DNA of 18,471 bases from DASWTL01 sp036405495 (GTDB lineage: Bacteria; Bacteroidota; Bacteroidia; Sphingobacteriales; Sphingobacteriaceae): positions 1-18,471 of the forward strand of contig DASWXL010000042.1 of the NCBI GenBank assembly GCA_036405495.1, read 5' to 3'. Shown piece after piece: positions 7,755 to 15,285 of the stretch (its first letter is position 1; the number at the start of each line of letters is the position of its first letter). The notes under the pieces are model-generated. The model was not told the origin of the DNA. It saw only the letters and a list, made by a program, of their open reading frames with translations, and ran no database searches. Position numbers and translations under genes: made by a program.

Positions 7755-9890
7755 TCAGTGCACTTCGGCCAGTTCTGTCTTGCTGAATTCCTCGCTTATC
7801 CGTTTCTGTAATTCATAAGGTACGGGGGCATAGCCGGAAAAACGGGTCCGGACCTTCGCTCTTCCCTGGCTGAGATTCCGGAGAGCCGGCAGGAGCCTGT
7901 CCAGCTCGGCGAGCGGAATTTTCGCCCGTATGATCTGGTGATCCTTTTCCGTGTCCATGGTTGTTATGGTACTCCGCCGGCTTTGCAGCTCCGTCATTAC
8001 ATCACCCATTAATGAAGCCGGCAGCAGAACTTCCAGTTCATGAACAGGCTCGAGCAACTGCGGCTCAGCCCGCAGGAATGCATCTTTGAACGCCATCATG
8101 CCCGCAATTTTGAAAGAAATGTCATTACTATCGACCGGATGCATTTTTCCATCATAGACGCTTACCCTTACATCTCGCACAAATGAGCCTGTAACCGGCC
8201 CCTCCGACATTTTTTCCATCACCCCCTTTAAGATCGAGGGAATGAAGCGGGCATCGATCACTCCGCCGACAATACAATTGTTGAACACAAGCTTACCTCC
8301 CCATGGCAGTTCCACCGTCTCCGTATCTCGAACCTGATATTCTTTTAACGGCGGAATGCCGTCATACCAGGGTTCTATCTTCATATAAACTTCGCCGAAC
8401 TGGCCGGCACCACCCGATTGTTTTTTATGGCGGTAAGACGACGAAGCGGGCCTCTGTATGGTTTCCCGGTAGGGGATTTTGACCTTCTCGAAATCTACCT
8501 GCATTCTGTAAATGTGCTCGAGCTTCCATTTTGTCAGGGTTAAATGCAATTCTCCCTGTCCCTCGAGGATAACCTGTTTCAGTTCCTGGTTATATTCAAT
8601 GGAAAGAGTGGGATCTTCGAGGTGGATCTCGTTAAGGATCTCGCTAAGCTTTTCATCATCCTGTTTGTTTCTGGCCACTATGGCAACCCGCATTTTTGGT
8701 GGAGGAAATTCTATCGGTTGAATATTCCCTTTTGATCCTTTGCCATTGAGCGTATGATTCACGTAGCTGTTTTTGAGCTTCAGCGTGCATCCTATGTCAC
8801 CGGCTTTGAGTTTGGTTACAGGGATCCGGTTTTTGCCATCTGCGATAAACAGCTGGGCAAGCCGCTCCACAACAGATGTTTTTTCATTCTGGAGTTCAGC
8901 ACCCACCTCAACCTCGCCTGACAAGACCTTGAAAAAAGATAGTCTGCCCAGGTGCGGTTCTACCAGCGTTTTGAAAATAAACAAACGCGTTGGGCCGTCA
9001 GGGTCACAGATCACTTCCTCGCCGTCCTCGGTTAATAATCCGGAAACTTCAACCGATGAGGGAGCCACATTGTCAATGAAGCCCATCATCCGGCCGGTAC
9101 CCATATCTCTCTTTGCCGAAACGCAAAAAACAGGAAACACCTGGTGCTTCATCATCCCGATCTTCAGGCCTTCACGAAGTTCGTCTTCGTCGAGGCTCCC
9201 TTTTGCAAAGTACTGCTCCATCAATCCTTCATCGTTTTCAGCAGCTTTTTCTACCAGTTCATTGTGCAGCGCATCTGCACGTGGTCTTTCACTCTCGGGT
9301 ATCGGATGTTTTTCCGGTTTGCCGCCAGTCGCCGGGAATTTGTACATGACCATTTTCAGCAGGTCGATGATACAGTTGAACTCCGATCCCGTTTCAAGGG
9401 GATATTGCATTACGGTAACCGCTGAGCCCAAAAAGGCTTTGGCTTGTTCGACGGTTTCATTAAAGTCAGCCTTTTCATTATCCAGTTGGTTTACAGCGAG
9501 AATAGTGGGTTTATTGTACCGGTCAACATAGTCCCACAATAGTTCCGTGCCGACCTCAATACCGTTCTGGGCATTCAACACCAGAACAACTGTGTCGCAA
9601 ACCGTTATAGCAGTGATCACTTCACCTATAAAATCATCGAGTCCGGGCGTATCTATGATGTTGATCTTGTAGTCGCGCCATTCGGTATGCATGTTCGTTG
9701 CATAGACCGAGTTTCCCCGTTCATGCTCGATCTCACGGTAATCAGAAACGGTGTTTTTTTCTTCTACGGATCCGCGGCGATTTATAATTCCGGCTTCAAA
9801 CAGCATGGTTTCGGCAAGCGTGGTCTTGCCGCTTTTCGCGGAGCCGATAAAAACGATGTTCTTGATGTGCTTTTCGTCGAATGTCTTCAT
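7755..9890 (-). CDS. Elongation factor G paralogue (EF-G2-like translational GTPase)
   Basis: A 711-residue protein with all five EF-G domains: G domain (about 8-280), domain II (about 300-385), III (about 398-475), IV (about 476-600) and V (about 612-690). EF-G moves tRNA and mRNA on the ribosome. The P-loop GSAKSGKT (16-23) and NQLD (134-137) are intact nucleotide-binding motifs. Switch II reads DTPGLDDF (80-87): Leu84 stands where EF-G has its GTP-hydrolysing His (DTPGHVD). Switch I reads RGNSV (59-63) instead of RGITI. Domain IV has the usual KKQSGGAGQFGEV (489-501) and HPVDSND (584-590). The pattern resembles Bacteroides EF-G2, reported to translocate without GTPase activity. This is thus probably an accessory, not the housekeeping, EF-G. 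It stands alone, with 263 and 350 bases of non-coding DNA on its two sides. Confidence 0.93.
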   Translation of the reverse strand: MKTFDEKHIKNIVFIGSAKSGKTTLAETMLFEAGIINRRGSVEEKNTVSDYREIEHERGNSVYATNMHTEWRDYKINIIDTPGLDDFIGEVITAITVCDTVVLVLNAQNGIEVGTELLWDYVDRYNKPTILAVNQLDNEKADFNETVEQAKAFLGSAVTVMQYPLETGSEFNCIIDLLKMVMYKFPATGGKPEKHPIPESERPRADALHNELVEKAAENDEGLMEQYFAKGSLDEDELREGLKIGMMKHQVFPVFCVSAKRDMGTGRMMGFIDNVAPSSVEVSGLLTEDGEEVICDPDGPTRLFIFKTLVEPHLGRLSFFKVLSGEVEVGAELQNEKTSVVERLAQLFIADGKNRIPVTKLKAGDIGCTLKLKNSYVNHTLNGKGSKGNIQPIEFPPPKMRVAIVARNKQDDEKLSEILNEIHLEDPTLSIEYNQELKQVILEGQGELHLTLTKWKLEHIYRMQVDFEKVKIPYRETIQRPASSSYRHKKQSGGAGQFGEVYMKIEPWYDGIPPLKEYQVRDTETVELPWGGKLVFNNCIVGGVIDARFIPSILKGVMEKMSEGPVTGSFVRDVRVSVYDGKMHPVDSNDISFKIAGMMAFKDAFLRAEPQLLEPVHELEVLLPASLMGDVMTELQSRRSTITTMDTEKDHQIIRAKIPLAELDRLLPALRNLSQGRAKVRTRFSGYAPVPYELQKRISEEFSKTELAEVH

Positions 9891-10243
9891 AATTCAGGTC
9901 AGGATTGGTCAATTTTTAAACAATATTTATGAGAAGAATGATTTAACAATCAGGTATTCTCCGAAATAAAGTTCAGGTAACGCCATAGCGGATTTCGATT
10001 CCGTAATTTTATTTCTGAGCCCGATGCGTTGCGCTGTCTATAAAAAAAATAAATGCTCCCGTATACAAGGATAACTGCGTAGAGTTTTTCATTGCGCTCG
10101 ACGGAGATAAAAGTTATTTGGGAATTGCTTCCAACCATGTTTCGTTCTGATCTGCATGGTGCCATGCTATTTGCTTATCTGGTATTACGCGGTTTCGGCC
10201 CATAAAGTGAAATGCAGGTAAGTACGCGTTTGTAGGTTCGGAC
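9891..10243. other. Intergenic stretch with no supported gene
   Basis: These 353 bases lie upstream of the EF-G-like gene. The longest reading frame (minus strand, 71 codons, 9950-10165) has an unlikely composition and no recognisable domain. It includes an A-rich run near 10040-10052. No strict TAnnTTTG element was found on the minus strand close to the EF-G-like start. The EF-G promoter should be in here but I cannot place it. Confidence 0.5.
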
Positions 10244-10277
10244 AAAAAAAGCCCATAGGTATCCCTATGGCTTTTTT
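10244..10277. terminator. Bidirectional intrinsic terminator
   Basis: An A-run, then GCCCATAGG, a TATC loop and CCTATGGC followed by six T. The arms pair over 14 positions with one bulged C, and the A-T flanks make it work in both directions. On the minus strand it lies about 90 bases beyond the tRNA-Ser terminator. On the plus strand no gene precedes it. It may be a second stop for tRNA read-through or the end of an unannotated small transcript. Confidence 0.75.
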
Positions 10278-10365
10278 GATTTCATTCGCTTTGAGAGGGG
10301 GGCGGATCTATGTTGGATATCGGCTGATCGGTGATCCGAAACGACTGAAGCGATCCGCTGTAAAC

Positions 10366-10390
10366 AAAAAATGCTCCCAATGGGAGCATT
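10366..10390 (-). terminator. Intrinsic terminator of tRNA-Ser
   Basis: On the minus strand this gives AATGCTCCCATTGGGAGCATT followed by a T-run: a GC-rich stem with a very short loop. It begins 11 bases after the tRNA 3' end, so it ends the tRNA transcript. Confidence 0.8.
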
Positions 10391-10401
10391 CTTTCTTTTT
10401 G

Positions 10402-10486
10402 CGGAGAGAGAGGGATTCGAACCCCCGGACCTTTTACAGTCAACGGTTTTCAAGACCGCCGCAATCGACCACTCTGCCATCTCTCC
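10402..10486 (-). tRNA. tRNA-Ser (UGA anticodon)
   Basis: An 85-base class II tRNA on the minus strand. The acceptor arms GGAGAGA and TCTCTCC pair perfectly, with G as discriminator base. The D arm is TGGCAGAGTGGTCGATTGCG. The anticodon loop CTTGAAA gives UGA (bases 10450-10452), reading UCA and related serine codons. The long variable arm and the T arm GGGGGTTCGAATCCCT are typical of tRNA-Ser. The 3' CCA is not encoded. It has its own promoter immediately upstream and a terminator just downstream, so it forms a unit separate from the yihY operon on the same strand. Confidence 0.97.
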
Positions 10487-10491
10487 GGGGG

Positions 10492-10522
10492 CAAAAGTAC
10501 AAACTCACTTCTATTCTGCAAA
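10492..10522 (-). promoter_or_regulatory. Promoter of tRNA-Ser
   Basis: On the minus strand, TTTG, a 19-base spacer and TACTTTTG form a complete Bacteroidota promoter (TTTG/TAnnTTTG). The -7 box ends 5 bases before the first tRNA base, so transcription would begin at or within a few bases of the tRNA 5' end. Confidence 0.8.
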
Positions 10523-10580
10523 AAAGGAAATGCTTTTTTTTGAGTATTGTCTTTAACAGTAAGATTTTCAGGAAGAAAAA

Positions 10581-11579
10581 TTATTCCGATGATTTCTTCT
10601 TCTCCAATTTCTCGTCTGCAGGCGTACTCTTAAAGGTATTATAGCGCGGTTTAACAATACGGATACTTCGTTTTGAAAGATCGATGCTGGCGTTCAGTTC
10701 GAAACCCAGCAGTATGATCAGAGAATTCAGATAGAGCCAGATCATGACCACGATCAATGTCCCTATCGAGCCGTAAAGCTTATTATAGGTTCCGAAATTA
10801 TTAATGTAGAAAGCAAATCCCCAAAAAGTGAGCGCAGCAAGGATCGTTGCAAGCCATGACCCTGCACTGAACAGTTTCCACTTCTTCGAGTGAGAAGGCC
10901 CATAGCGGTATAAAATTGATATGGTGACAAAATAGATGGCAAGCAGAATGATCCACCTTACAAATGCGATCACATGGATCCAGAAACTGTCTTTAAACAG
11001 CAGTCTGTCTTTTAGAAAACTTAGCACAAACTCACTGACGGTGATCAGGCCCAAACCAATGATCAGTGCAAGTGCCATGATAACGGTAAGGGTCATTGCA
11101 ACGAAGCGTTGTTTAAGATAACTTCGCGTTTCGAGGATCAGTGACGATTTGTTAAATGCCCGCATAAGCGTGCTTACTCCGTTGGTTGAGAACCAAAGTG
11201 CCAGGATAAAGCCGACAGACAGCAGGCGGCCGTTCTGATTTTCAATAATGTCTTCAAGCGTCGTTTGAAATGCCAGAAAAGCATTATGGGGCAGCACCAG
11301 AGCGATCAGATCGAGCAATTGTGGCTGGAAATCATCGATCGGAATATAGGGGATAAGCGTGAACAGAAATATAAGGGCCGGAAATATGGCCAGCATAAAA
11401 TTATAGGCCAGTGACGACGCTTTGTTTACAAGTGAGTCTTTTCCGATCTCCTGGAAGAAAAATGTAGCAACGGTATACAGAGGCAGCGGACTGAACCCGG
11501 GTAATATCACCACCTTGGTCCAATCAAGGAAATGATGATACGATTTAAATCTCAAAAGAAATTTATGCAGCCACTTCAT
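10581..11579 (-). CDS. YihY/virulence factor BrkB family membrane protein
   Basis: A 332-residue inner-membrane protein. About six hydrophobic segments are visible (near 57-78, 117-135, 160-185, 203-224, 237-258 and 272-294). Family landmarks are SLAYNFMLAIFPALIFL (56-72), GRLLSVGFILALWFST (117-132) and the C-terminal block YGSIGTLIVVMIWLYLNS (269-286) ending in LLGFELNA. The family was once misnamed ribonuclease BN; its molecular role is not established. The last 35 residues are a basic, Lys/Glu-rich cytoplasmic tail. It is the last gene of a five-gene leftward operon, 4 bases after a thioesterase gene. Length is slightly above the usual ~290-320. Confidence 0.92.
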   Translation of the reverse strand: MKWLHKFLLRFKSYHHFLDWTKVVILPGFSPLPLYTVATFFFQEIGKDSLVNKASSLAYNFMLAIFPALIFLFTLIPYIPIDDFQPQLLDLIALVLPHNAFLAFQTTLEDIIENQNGRLLSVGFILALWFSTNGVSTLMRAFNKSSLILETRSYLKQRFVAMTLTVIMALALIIGLGLITVSEFVLSFLKDRLLFKDSFWIHVIAFVRWIILLAIYFVTISILYRYGPSHSKKWKLFSAGSWLATILAALTFWGFAFYINNFGTYNKLYGSIGTLIVVMIWLYLNSLIILLGFELNASIDLSKRSIRIVKPRYNTFKSTPADEKLEKKKSSE

Positions 11580-11583
11580 TAAG

Positions 11584-11991
11584 TTATTTAAAGAATTGAC
11601 CCATCTTCTCCAGAAATTCTGCTGAAGGAAGGCAAGGCCTGTTCCGCTTCATGTCAATAAACGCCAATGTGGTTTCACCTATGTTGATCAGCTGATCCTG
11701 CTCGTTGAACAATTCGTATCTGAAATGGATCCGGACACCGGGCATTTTATCAACGGTTACCTTTACGGTGATTTCTTCGTCGTACAATGCCGGTTTAATG
11801 TACTTACATTTCATCTCCAGAACGGGCATCATAATGCCGTCCGCTTCCATAGATCTGTAAGTCATACCTAAGCTGCGCAGCATCTCGACCCTGCCCACCT
11901 CATAGAACTCAGCGTAATTGCCGTAATACATGTAGCCCATCTGGTCGGTTTCGCCATAGCGCACCCTTATTCTTGTTTTGTGTTCAAACAT
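11584..11991 (-). CDS. Hotdog-fold acyl-CoA thioesterase (YbgC/FadM-like)
   Basis: A 135-residue single hotdog domain. The signature RYGETDQMGYMYYGNYAEF (12-30 or so) matches the YbgC/4HBT active-site segment, where the Asp in TDQMG is the catalytic acid and is followed by the central hotdog helix (EVGRVEMLRSLG). The family hydrolyses acyl-CoA or acyl-ACP thioesters. The ATG at 11991 is chosen because its A is the last base of the mltG stop (TGATG), a classic coupled overlap; a GTG one codon earlier is also in frame. The genes on either side concern the envelope, so a lipid or acyl-chain role fits, but the substrate is unknown. Confidence 0.9.
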   Translation of the reverse strand: MFEHKTRIRVRYGETDQMGYMYYGNYAEFYEVGRVEMLRSLGMTYRSMEADGIMMPVLEMKCKYIKPALYDEEITVKVTVDKMPGVRIHFRYELFNEQDQLINIGETTLAFIDMKRNRPCLPSAEFLEKMGQFFK

Positions 11992-13040
11992 CACCGCTTA
12001 ATATTGAGCAGATTGAGTGCCTGTTGAAATTTTCGGGCATTTACCAGGTGATCCTGTTCGGTCACAGCGAAGTTATGGTATCCCGAAAAATCCTCTTTGG
12101 CACACATATAAATATAGTCATGCTTTTTGTAATTCAATACGGCATCAATAGCGCTGATGCTTGGAAGCATGATCGGCCCCGGCGGCAGACCGGCATTTAA
12201 ATACGTATTGTAAGGCGATCTGATAGCTAAGTGGCGGTTCAGCACCCGGCGGATAGTGAAGTCTTTCGCAGCGAAAATTACGGTAGGATCCGCCTGCAGG
12301 CGGATGCCCCTGCGGTAGCGGTTCAAATATAACCCGGCAATGACCGGCATTTCATCATCGTGCAGTGCTTCAGCATCGACTATAGAGGCAAGAATGCTGA
12401 CCTGAACAGGGTCAAGGCCTACTTTTTCTGCTTTTGCCTTCCGTTCCGTACTCCAGAACTTTTGATACTCGGTATGCATTCGCTTAAAAAAATCATCGGC
12501 AGAAGTATTCCAGTACAGCTCGTATGAGTTAGGAATGAACATGGTAAATACCGTTTCGCAGTTGAAGCCATATTGGTTGACATATGCCGACGAGTCGAGC
12601 AACCGGATCAGGGAGAGCGAATCGGTCTCTATTTGGCTGCTTACTTTCCCGGCGAAATCCTCCATCAGTCTCGTTGACCGGAACCTGAGTTTTACCGGCT
12701 CCTGATTGCCGGCCTTCAGCATATTGATAAGGCTACGGTTCCCCATTTTCCGTGACAGTTTATATTTTCCGGGTTTGATGTTGTTCATATAATTCATCTT
12801 CCCTGCGGCCGAACGAAATGAAAGATCATTTTTCAGCATGTCATTTTCACTAAGCGTCTTCATTACGTCCTCGAAACCAGAGCCGGTAGCGATATACAGG
12901 TATTTTTCGTTTTCAGTTACGTTGGGCTTAAAGTAAAGCTGATAATAAGTATAAGCGGTAAAAGCCAGAATGATGAACAGGACGCCTGCTATGGCAATTC
13001 CGATCTTCACTTTAAAACTTAGTTTGTTTTTTGGTGACAT
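11991..13040 (-). CDS. mltG: Endolytic murein transglycosylase MltG (YceG-like)
   Basis: A 349-residue protein with a single N-terminal membrane anchor (about 12-33) and an extracytoplasmic YceG domain. MltG cleaves nascent peptidoglycan strands and is thought to set glycan chain length. A LysM-like part spans about 48-110. The catalytic region is ASIVDAEALHDDEMP (218-232); Glu224 aligns, from memory, with the catalytic glutamate of E. coli MltG. IAGLYLNRYRRGIRLQADPT (234-253) and the SPYNTYLNAGLPPGPI segment (275-290) are hallmark blocks. The common first Glu of the ExE pair is Asp222 here. It starts 11 bases after the rhodanese gene and overlaps the thioesterase gene by one base. Family identification is secure. 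Confidence 0.95.
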   Translation of the reverse strand: MSPKNKLSFKVKIGIAIAGVLFIILAFTAYTYYQLYFKPNVTENEKYLYIATGSGFEDVMKTLSENDMLKNDLSFRSAAGKMNYMNNIKPGKYKLSRKMGNRSLINMLKAGNQEPVKLRFRSTRLMEDFAGKVSSQIETDSLSLIRLLDSSAYVNQYGFNCETVFTMFIPNSYELYWNTSADDFFKRMHTEYQKFWSTERKAKAEKVGLDPVQVSILASIVDAEALHDDEMPVIAGLYLNRYRRGIRLQADPTVIFAAKDFTIRRVLNRHLAIRSPYNTYLNAGLPPGPIMLPSISAIDAVLNYKKHDYIYMCAKEDFSGYHNFAVTEQDHLVNARKFQQALNLLNIKR

Positions 13041-13051
13041 TTAGGTAAAAG

Positions 13052-13351
13052 TTATTCGTTGTTTATTCTTTGAAGTGCCAGTAACCCGCCGGTCAGGTTT
13101 TTTACATTTTTATATCCCATTGAATGAAGCAGTCTGCAGGCTGTCCGGCTTCTGATCCCCCGTTGGCACACGACTACAAGCTCATCTTCTTTCTCAAAGT
13201 CGAGGTCAGCGGTTTTCGTCAGCTTTCCAACGGGGATGTTCGTTCCCCCGATGTTAAATGTGTAGAATTCAAGGGCATCCCGAACATCCAGGATCGTTAA
13301 TTCTTCTTTGGCAGAAATACGGCTTTTAAGCTCATGAGCTGATATTTCCAT
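13052..13351 (-). CDS. Single-domain rhodanese-like protein
   Basis: A 99-residue single rhodanese domain. The ATG at 13351 is chosen because it follows the PASTA gene stop by one base and yields the normal start MEISAHELK. An upstream in-frame ATG would overlap that gene by 44 bases. Landmarks are LTILDVRDALEF (18-29), NIPVGKL (38-44) and the active-site loop VVVCQRGIRSR (59-69) with Cys62. GYKNVKNLTGGLLAL (79-93) is the usual end. Such proteins carry sulfur as a persulfide or act as thiol-dependent partners. No signal peptide is seen, so it is cytoplasmic. Its role between PASTA and MltG genes is unclear; tight spacing shows co-transcription. Confidence 0.92.
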   Translation of the reverse strand: MEISAHELKSRISAKEELTILDVRDALEFYTFNIGGTNIPVGKLTKTADLDFEKEDELVVVCQRGIRSRTACRLLHSMGYKNVKNLTGGLLALQRINNE

Positions 13352-13352
13352 G

Positions 13353-14138
13353 TTATTGTTCTTCTGCAGGGGGCGGGTCGTTGGACAGCACAACATCGAT
13401 GCGTGTGCCGATGGATACTTTACTTAAAGTATCGCTGATGGCCGGAAGCTGCCTGATCACCTTAGCGTTAAGGGTATCGGTGATCATTCCCTGATAGGAT
13501 ACGGCTCCCAATGAGAGTGACGAGCCTTTTAATGTAAACTGCGTTTCATTAAGCGTGAGTCCCATAAGATTCGGGATATCCACTTCACTAGCCCCCAGGC
13601 CGTCGCCCAATACCAGGTTGATCCTTGATCCTTTCGGGATCTCCTGTCCGGCACGCAGTGCTTTTCCGGCAAAATTGATCTCTAAGACTACGTCACGGGC
13701 AACATCAGACGTGTAGGTGGTGTCACCCAGTTTCAGCCCGAAGTTATTAAGCGTAGCCCTGGCTTCGAGAAATGTTCTGCCTTCTATGTCGGGGAACTTT
13801 ACGAACGGCGCCTGCCGGGTAATGATGGTCAGATAGATGGTTCGTTTGATCTTTACATTCGTGTTGGGGTCGGGATCCTGTTCAATGACCAGGCCCGGTT
13901 CTTTATCCACCTGGTATACCGAATCGATCTGATATCTGAAACCTTGCTGGTCCAGAACCTCAATGGCATTTTCTACACTCATTCCTTTAAGGTTCGGCAC
14001 AGGAAGTCCTTCTCCATGCCTGGTGTAAATGCCCAGACTGAAAAATATAACGATCACAAATGCAACGACGGAAACAATTGCGATGATCAGGTTTTTACGG
14101 AAGGTTTTTGTTTGGAGATATGTGAAAAACTTACTCAT
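13353..14138 (-). CDS. Membrane-anchored PASTA-domain protein
   Basis: A 261-residue protein with a short basic cytoplasmic start, one membrane segment (about 17-36) and three tandem PASTA domains outside (about 45-109, 114-180 and 186-254). Each opens with a motif like VPNLKGMSVENA, FPDIEGRTFLEA or IPNLMGLTLNET. PASTA domains bind peptidoglycan fragments or beta-lactams in Ser/Thr kinases and penicillin-binding proteins. Here there is no kinase or transpeptidase domain, so it is a stand-alone wall-binding or scaffold protein. The ATG at 14138 is used; a TTG one codon earlier is in frame. It is the first gene of the operon with rhodanese, mltG, thioesterase and yihY, and is divergent from ddl, which supports a wall-related role. 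Confidence 0.92.
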   Translation of the reverse strand: MSKFFTYLQTKTFRKNLIIAIVSVVAFVIVIFFSLGIYTRHGEGLPVPNLKGMSVENAIEVLDQQGFRYQIDSVYQVDKEPGLVIEQDPDPNTNVKIKRTIYLTIITRQAPFVKFPDIEGRTFLEARATLNNFGLKLGDTTYTSDVARDVVLEINFAGKALRAGQEIPKGSRINLVLGDGLGASEVDIPNLMGLTLNETQFTLKGSSLSLGAVSYQGMITDTLNAKVIRQLPAISDTLSKVSIGTRIDVVLSNDPPPAEEQ

Positions 14139-14163
14139 CAAGGTCAGATTTACTCGAAAGGGT

Positions 14164-14171
14164 CAAAACTA
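14164..14171 (-). promoter_or_regulatory. Candidate -7 promoter element of the PASTA-mltG operon
   Basis: On the minus strand it reads TAGTTTTG, an exact TAnnTTTG match, 25 bases before the PASTA gene ATG. Transcription would start about 20 bases before the ATG. The nearest upstream TTTG is only 12 bases away, so the -33 half is not convincing. Confidence 0.45.
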
Positions 14172-14236
14172 TTGAAAAATCACCAAACCGAAAGATAATT
14201 AATGTATGGCATTTTAAGTAACGTATTTAAATGATA

Positions 14237-14244
14237 TATATTTG
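14237..14244 (+). promoter_or_regulatory. Candidate -7 promoter element of ddl
   Basis: TATATTTG fits TAnnTTTG exactly and ends 5 bases before the ddl ATG. A weak TTTTA sits about 21 bases upstream as a possible -33. If used, transcription would begin at or next to the start codon, giving a leaderless mRNA. Confidence 0.45.
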
Positions 14245-14249
14245 AAAGC

Positions 14250-15269
14250 ATGAAAACAACAGTCGCATTAGTTACCGGAGGCTTTACCGGCGAGTCAGTG
14301 ATATCTCTTAAAAGTGCTGATTTTGTAGACACCAAACTGAACAGAGACCTTTATGACGTTTATAAGATCATCATTACTAAAGAAAGCTGGTATTATATAG
14401 ACGATAATGCCCTTAAGCATGAGGTGAACAAGAATGATTTTACATTGAACGTAAAGGATAAGACCATTCGCTTCGATGTTGTTTTCATCATGCTTCATGG
14501 ATCGCCAGGCGAAGATGGCAGATTGCAGGGCTACCTTGACATGCTGAATATTCCATACACCAGCTGCGACGCACTGACTTCCGCCATTACCATGAATAAG
14601 GGTTATACCAAGGCGGTGGTAGCCGATATTGAGCAGCTGAAGATTGCCCGGTCGGTCCAGGTGTTTAACAATACACCGGAAAATGCTGAAGCGATCCGTA
14701 ATAAGTTAGCACTGCCGTTGTTTATTAAGCCTAACAACGGTGGCAGCAGTATAGGCATGAGCAAAGTCAAGAATTGGGAAGAGCTGCCTGCAGCATTAGA
14801 AAAGGCATTCAAAGAAGATACACAGGTTTTAGTCGAGGAATTTATCAGCGGCCGCGAGTTTTCGATCGGAGTGTATAACGGAATTGACGGGATCTCCGTT
14901 CTTCCCGCTACGGAAGTGATCCCTGCTAAAGAGTTCTTTGACTTCGAGGCCAAATATACCCCCGGTGTGACCAAAGAGATCACGCCCGGGCGGATGACTC
15001 CGGATGAGAAGGAGCGGGTAGAGGACATTGTTACCGCCGTCTACAGAAAATTAAATTGCCGGGGAATGGTCCGTATCGACTATTTTCTGCAGGACGGGAC
15101 CTCCGACTTTTACTTTGTTGAGATCAATACGATACCGGGGCAGACGGCTCAGAGCTTCATTCCGCAACAGGTAAGAGCTGCCGGCATGCGGGAAGAAGAG
15201 TTTTACGGGGGGCTGATCGAAAAGGCGTTGGAGAGCCATGCTGTCAGGGCTTTAGATAGTTTGCGTTAA
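14250..15269 (+). CDS. ddl: D-alanine--D-alanine ligase
   Basis: A 339-residue ATP-grasp enzyme that joins two D-alanines for peptidoglycan precursors, in the cytoplasm. Landmarks are VTGGFTGE (8-15, Glu15 binding the first D-Ala), MLHGSPGEDGRLQG (81-94), KPNNGGSSIGM (160-170), AKYTPG (234-239), MVRIDYF (273-279) and EINTIPG (291-297), where Asp277, Glu291 and Asn293 are expected Mg-binding residues. The omega-loop Lys-Tyr pair (235-236) is the D-Ala-D-Ala type, not the His seen in VanA-type D-lactate ligases. The ATG at 14250 is the only sensible start, since the first strand begins at residue 3. It is divergent from the PASTA-mltG operon. Confidence 0.96.
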   Translation: MKTTVALVTGGFTGESVISLKSADFVDTKLNRDLYDVYKIIITKESWYYIDDNALKHEVNKNDFTLNVKDKTIRFDVVFIMLHGSPGEDGRLQGYLDMLNIPYTSCDALTSAITMNKGYTKAVVADIEQLKIARSVQVFNNTPENAEAIRNKLALPLFIKPNNGGSSIGMSKVKNWEELPAALEKAFKEDTQVLVEEFISGREFSIGVYNGIDGISVLPATEVIPAKEFFDFEAKYTPGVTKEITPGRMTPDEKERVEDIVTAVYRKLNCRGMVRIDYFLQDGTSDFYFVEINTIPGQTAQSFIPQQVRAAGMREEEFYGGLIEKALESHAVRALDSLR

Positions 15270-15285
15270 TATTTCGTTCAGGTCA

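Noticed and set aside
8773..9531. 252-codon open frame on the plus strand, antisense to the EF-G-like gene
   Set aside because: It is Ser-rich shadow sequence of a clearly coding gene on the other strand, with no domain.
9894..9904. TCAGGTCAGG motif also seen near 1729 and 15278 as a possible repeat
   Set aside because: The copy near 1729 is inside coding sequence of the GH13 gene; a short shared word in 18 kb is not convincing.
9950..10165. 71-codon minus-strand frame upstream of the EF-G-like gene
   Set aside because: No recognisable domain, unlikely composition and no start signal; probably chance.
10265..10644. Open frames on both strands across the tRNA-Ser and yihY end
   Set aside because: They are translations of the tRNA and its flanks.
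14250..15269. Possible D-Ala-D-Lac (vancomycin resistance) ligase
   Set aside because: The omega loop has the Lys-Tyr pair of D-Ala-D-Ala ligases and no van genes are nearby.
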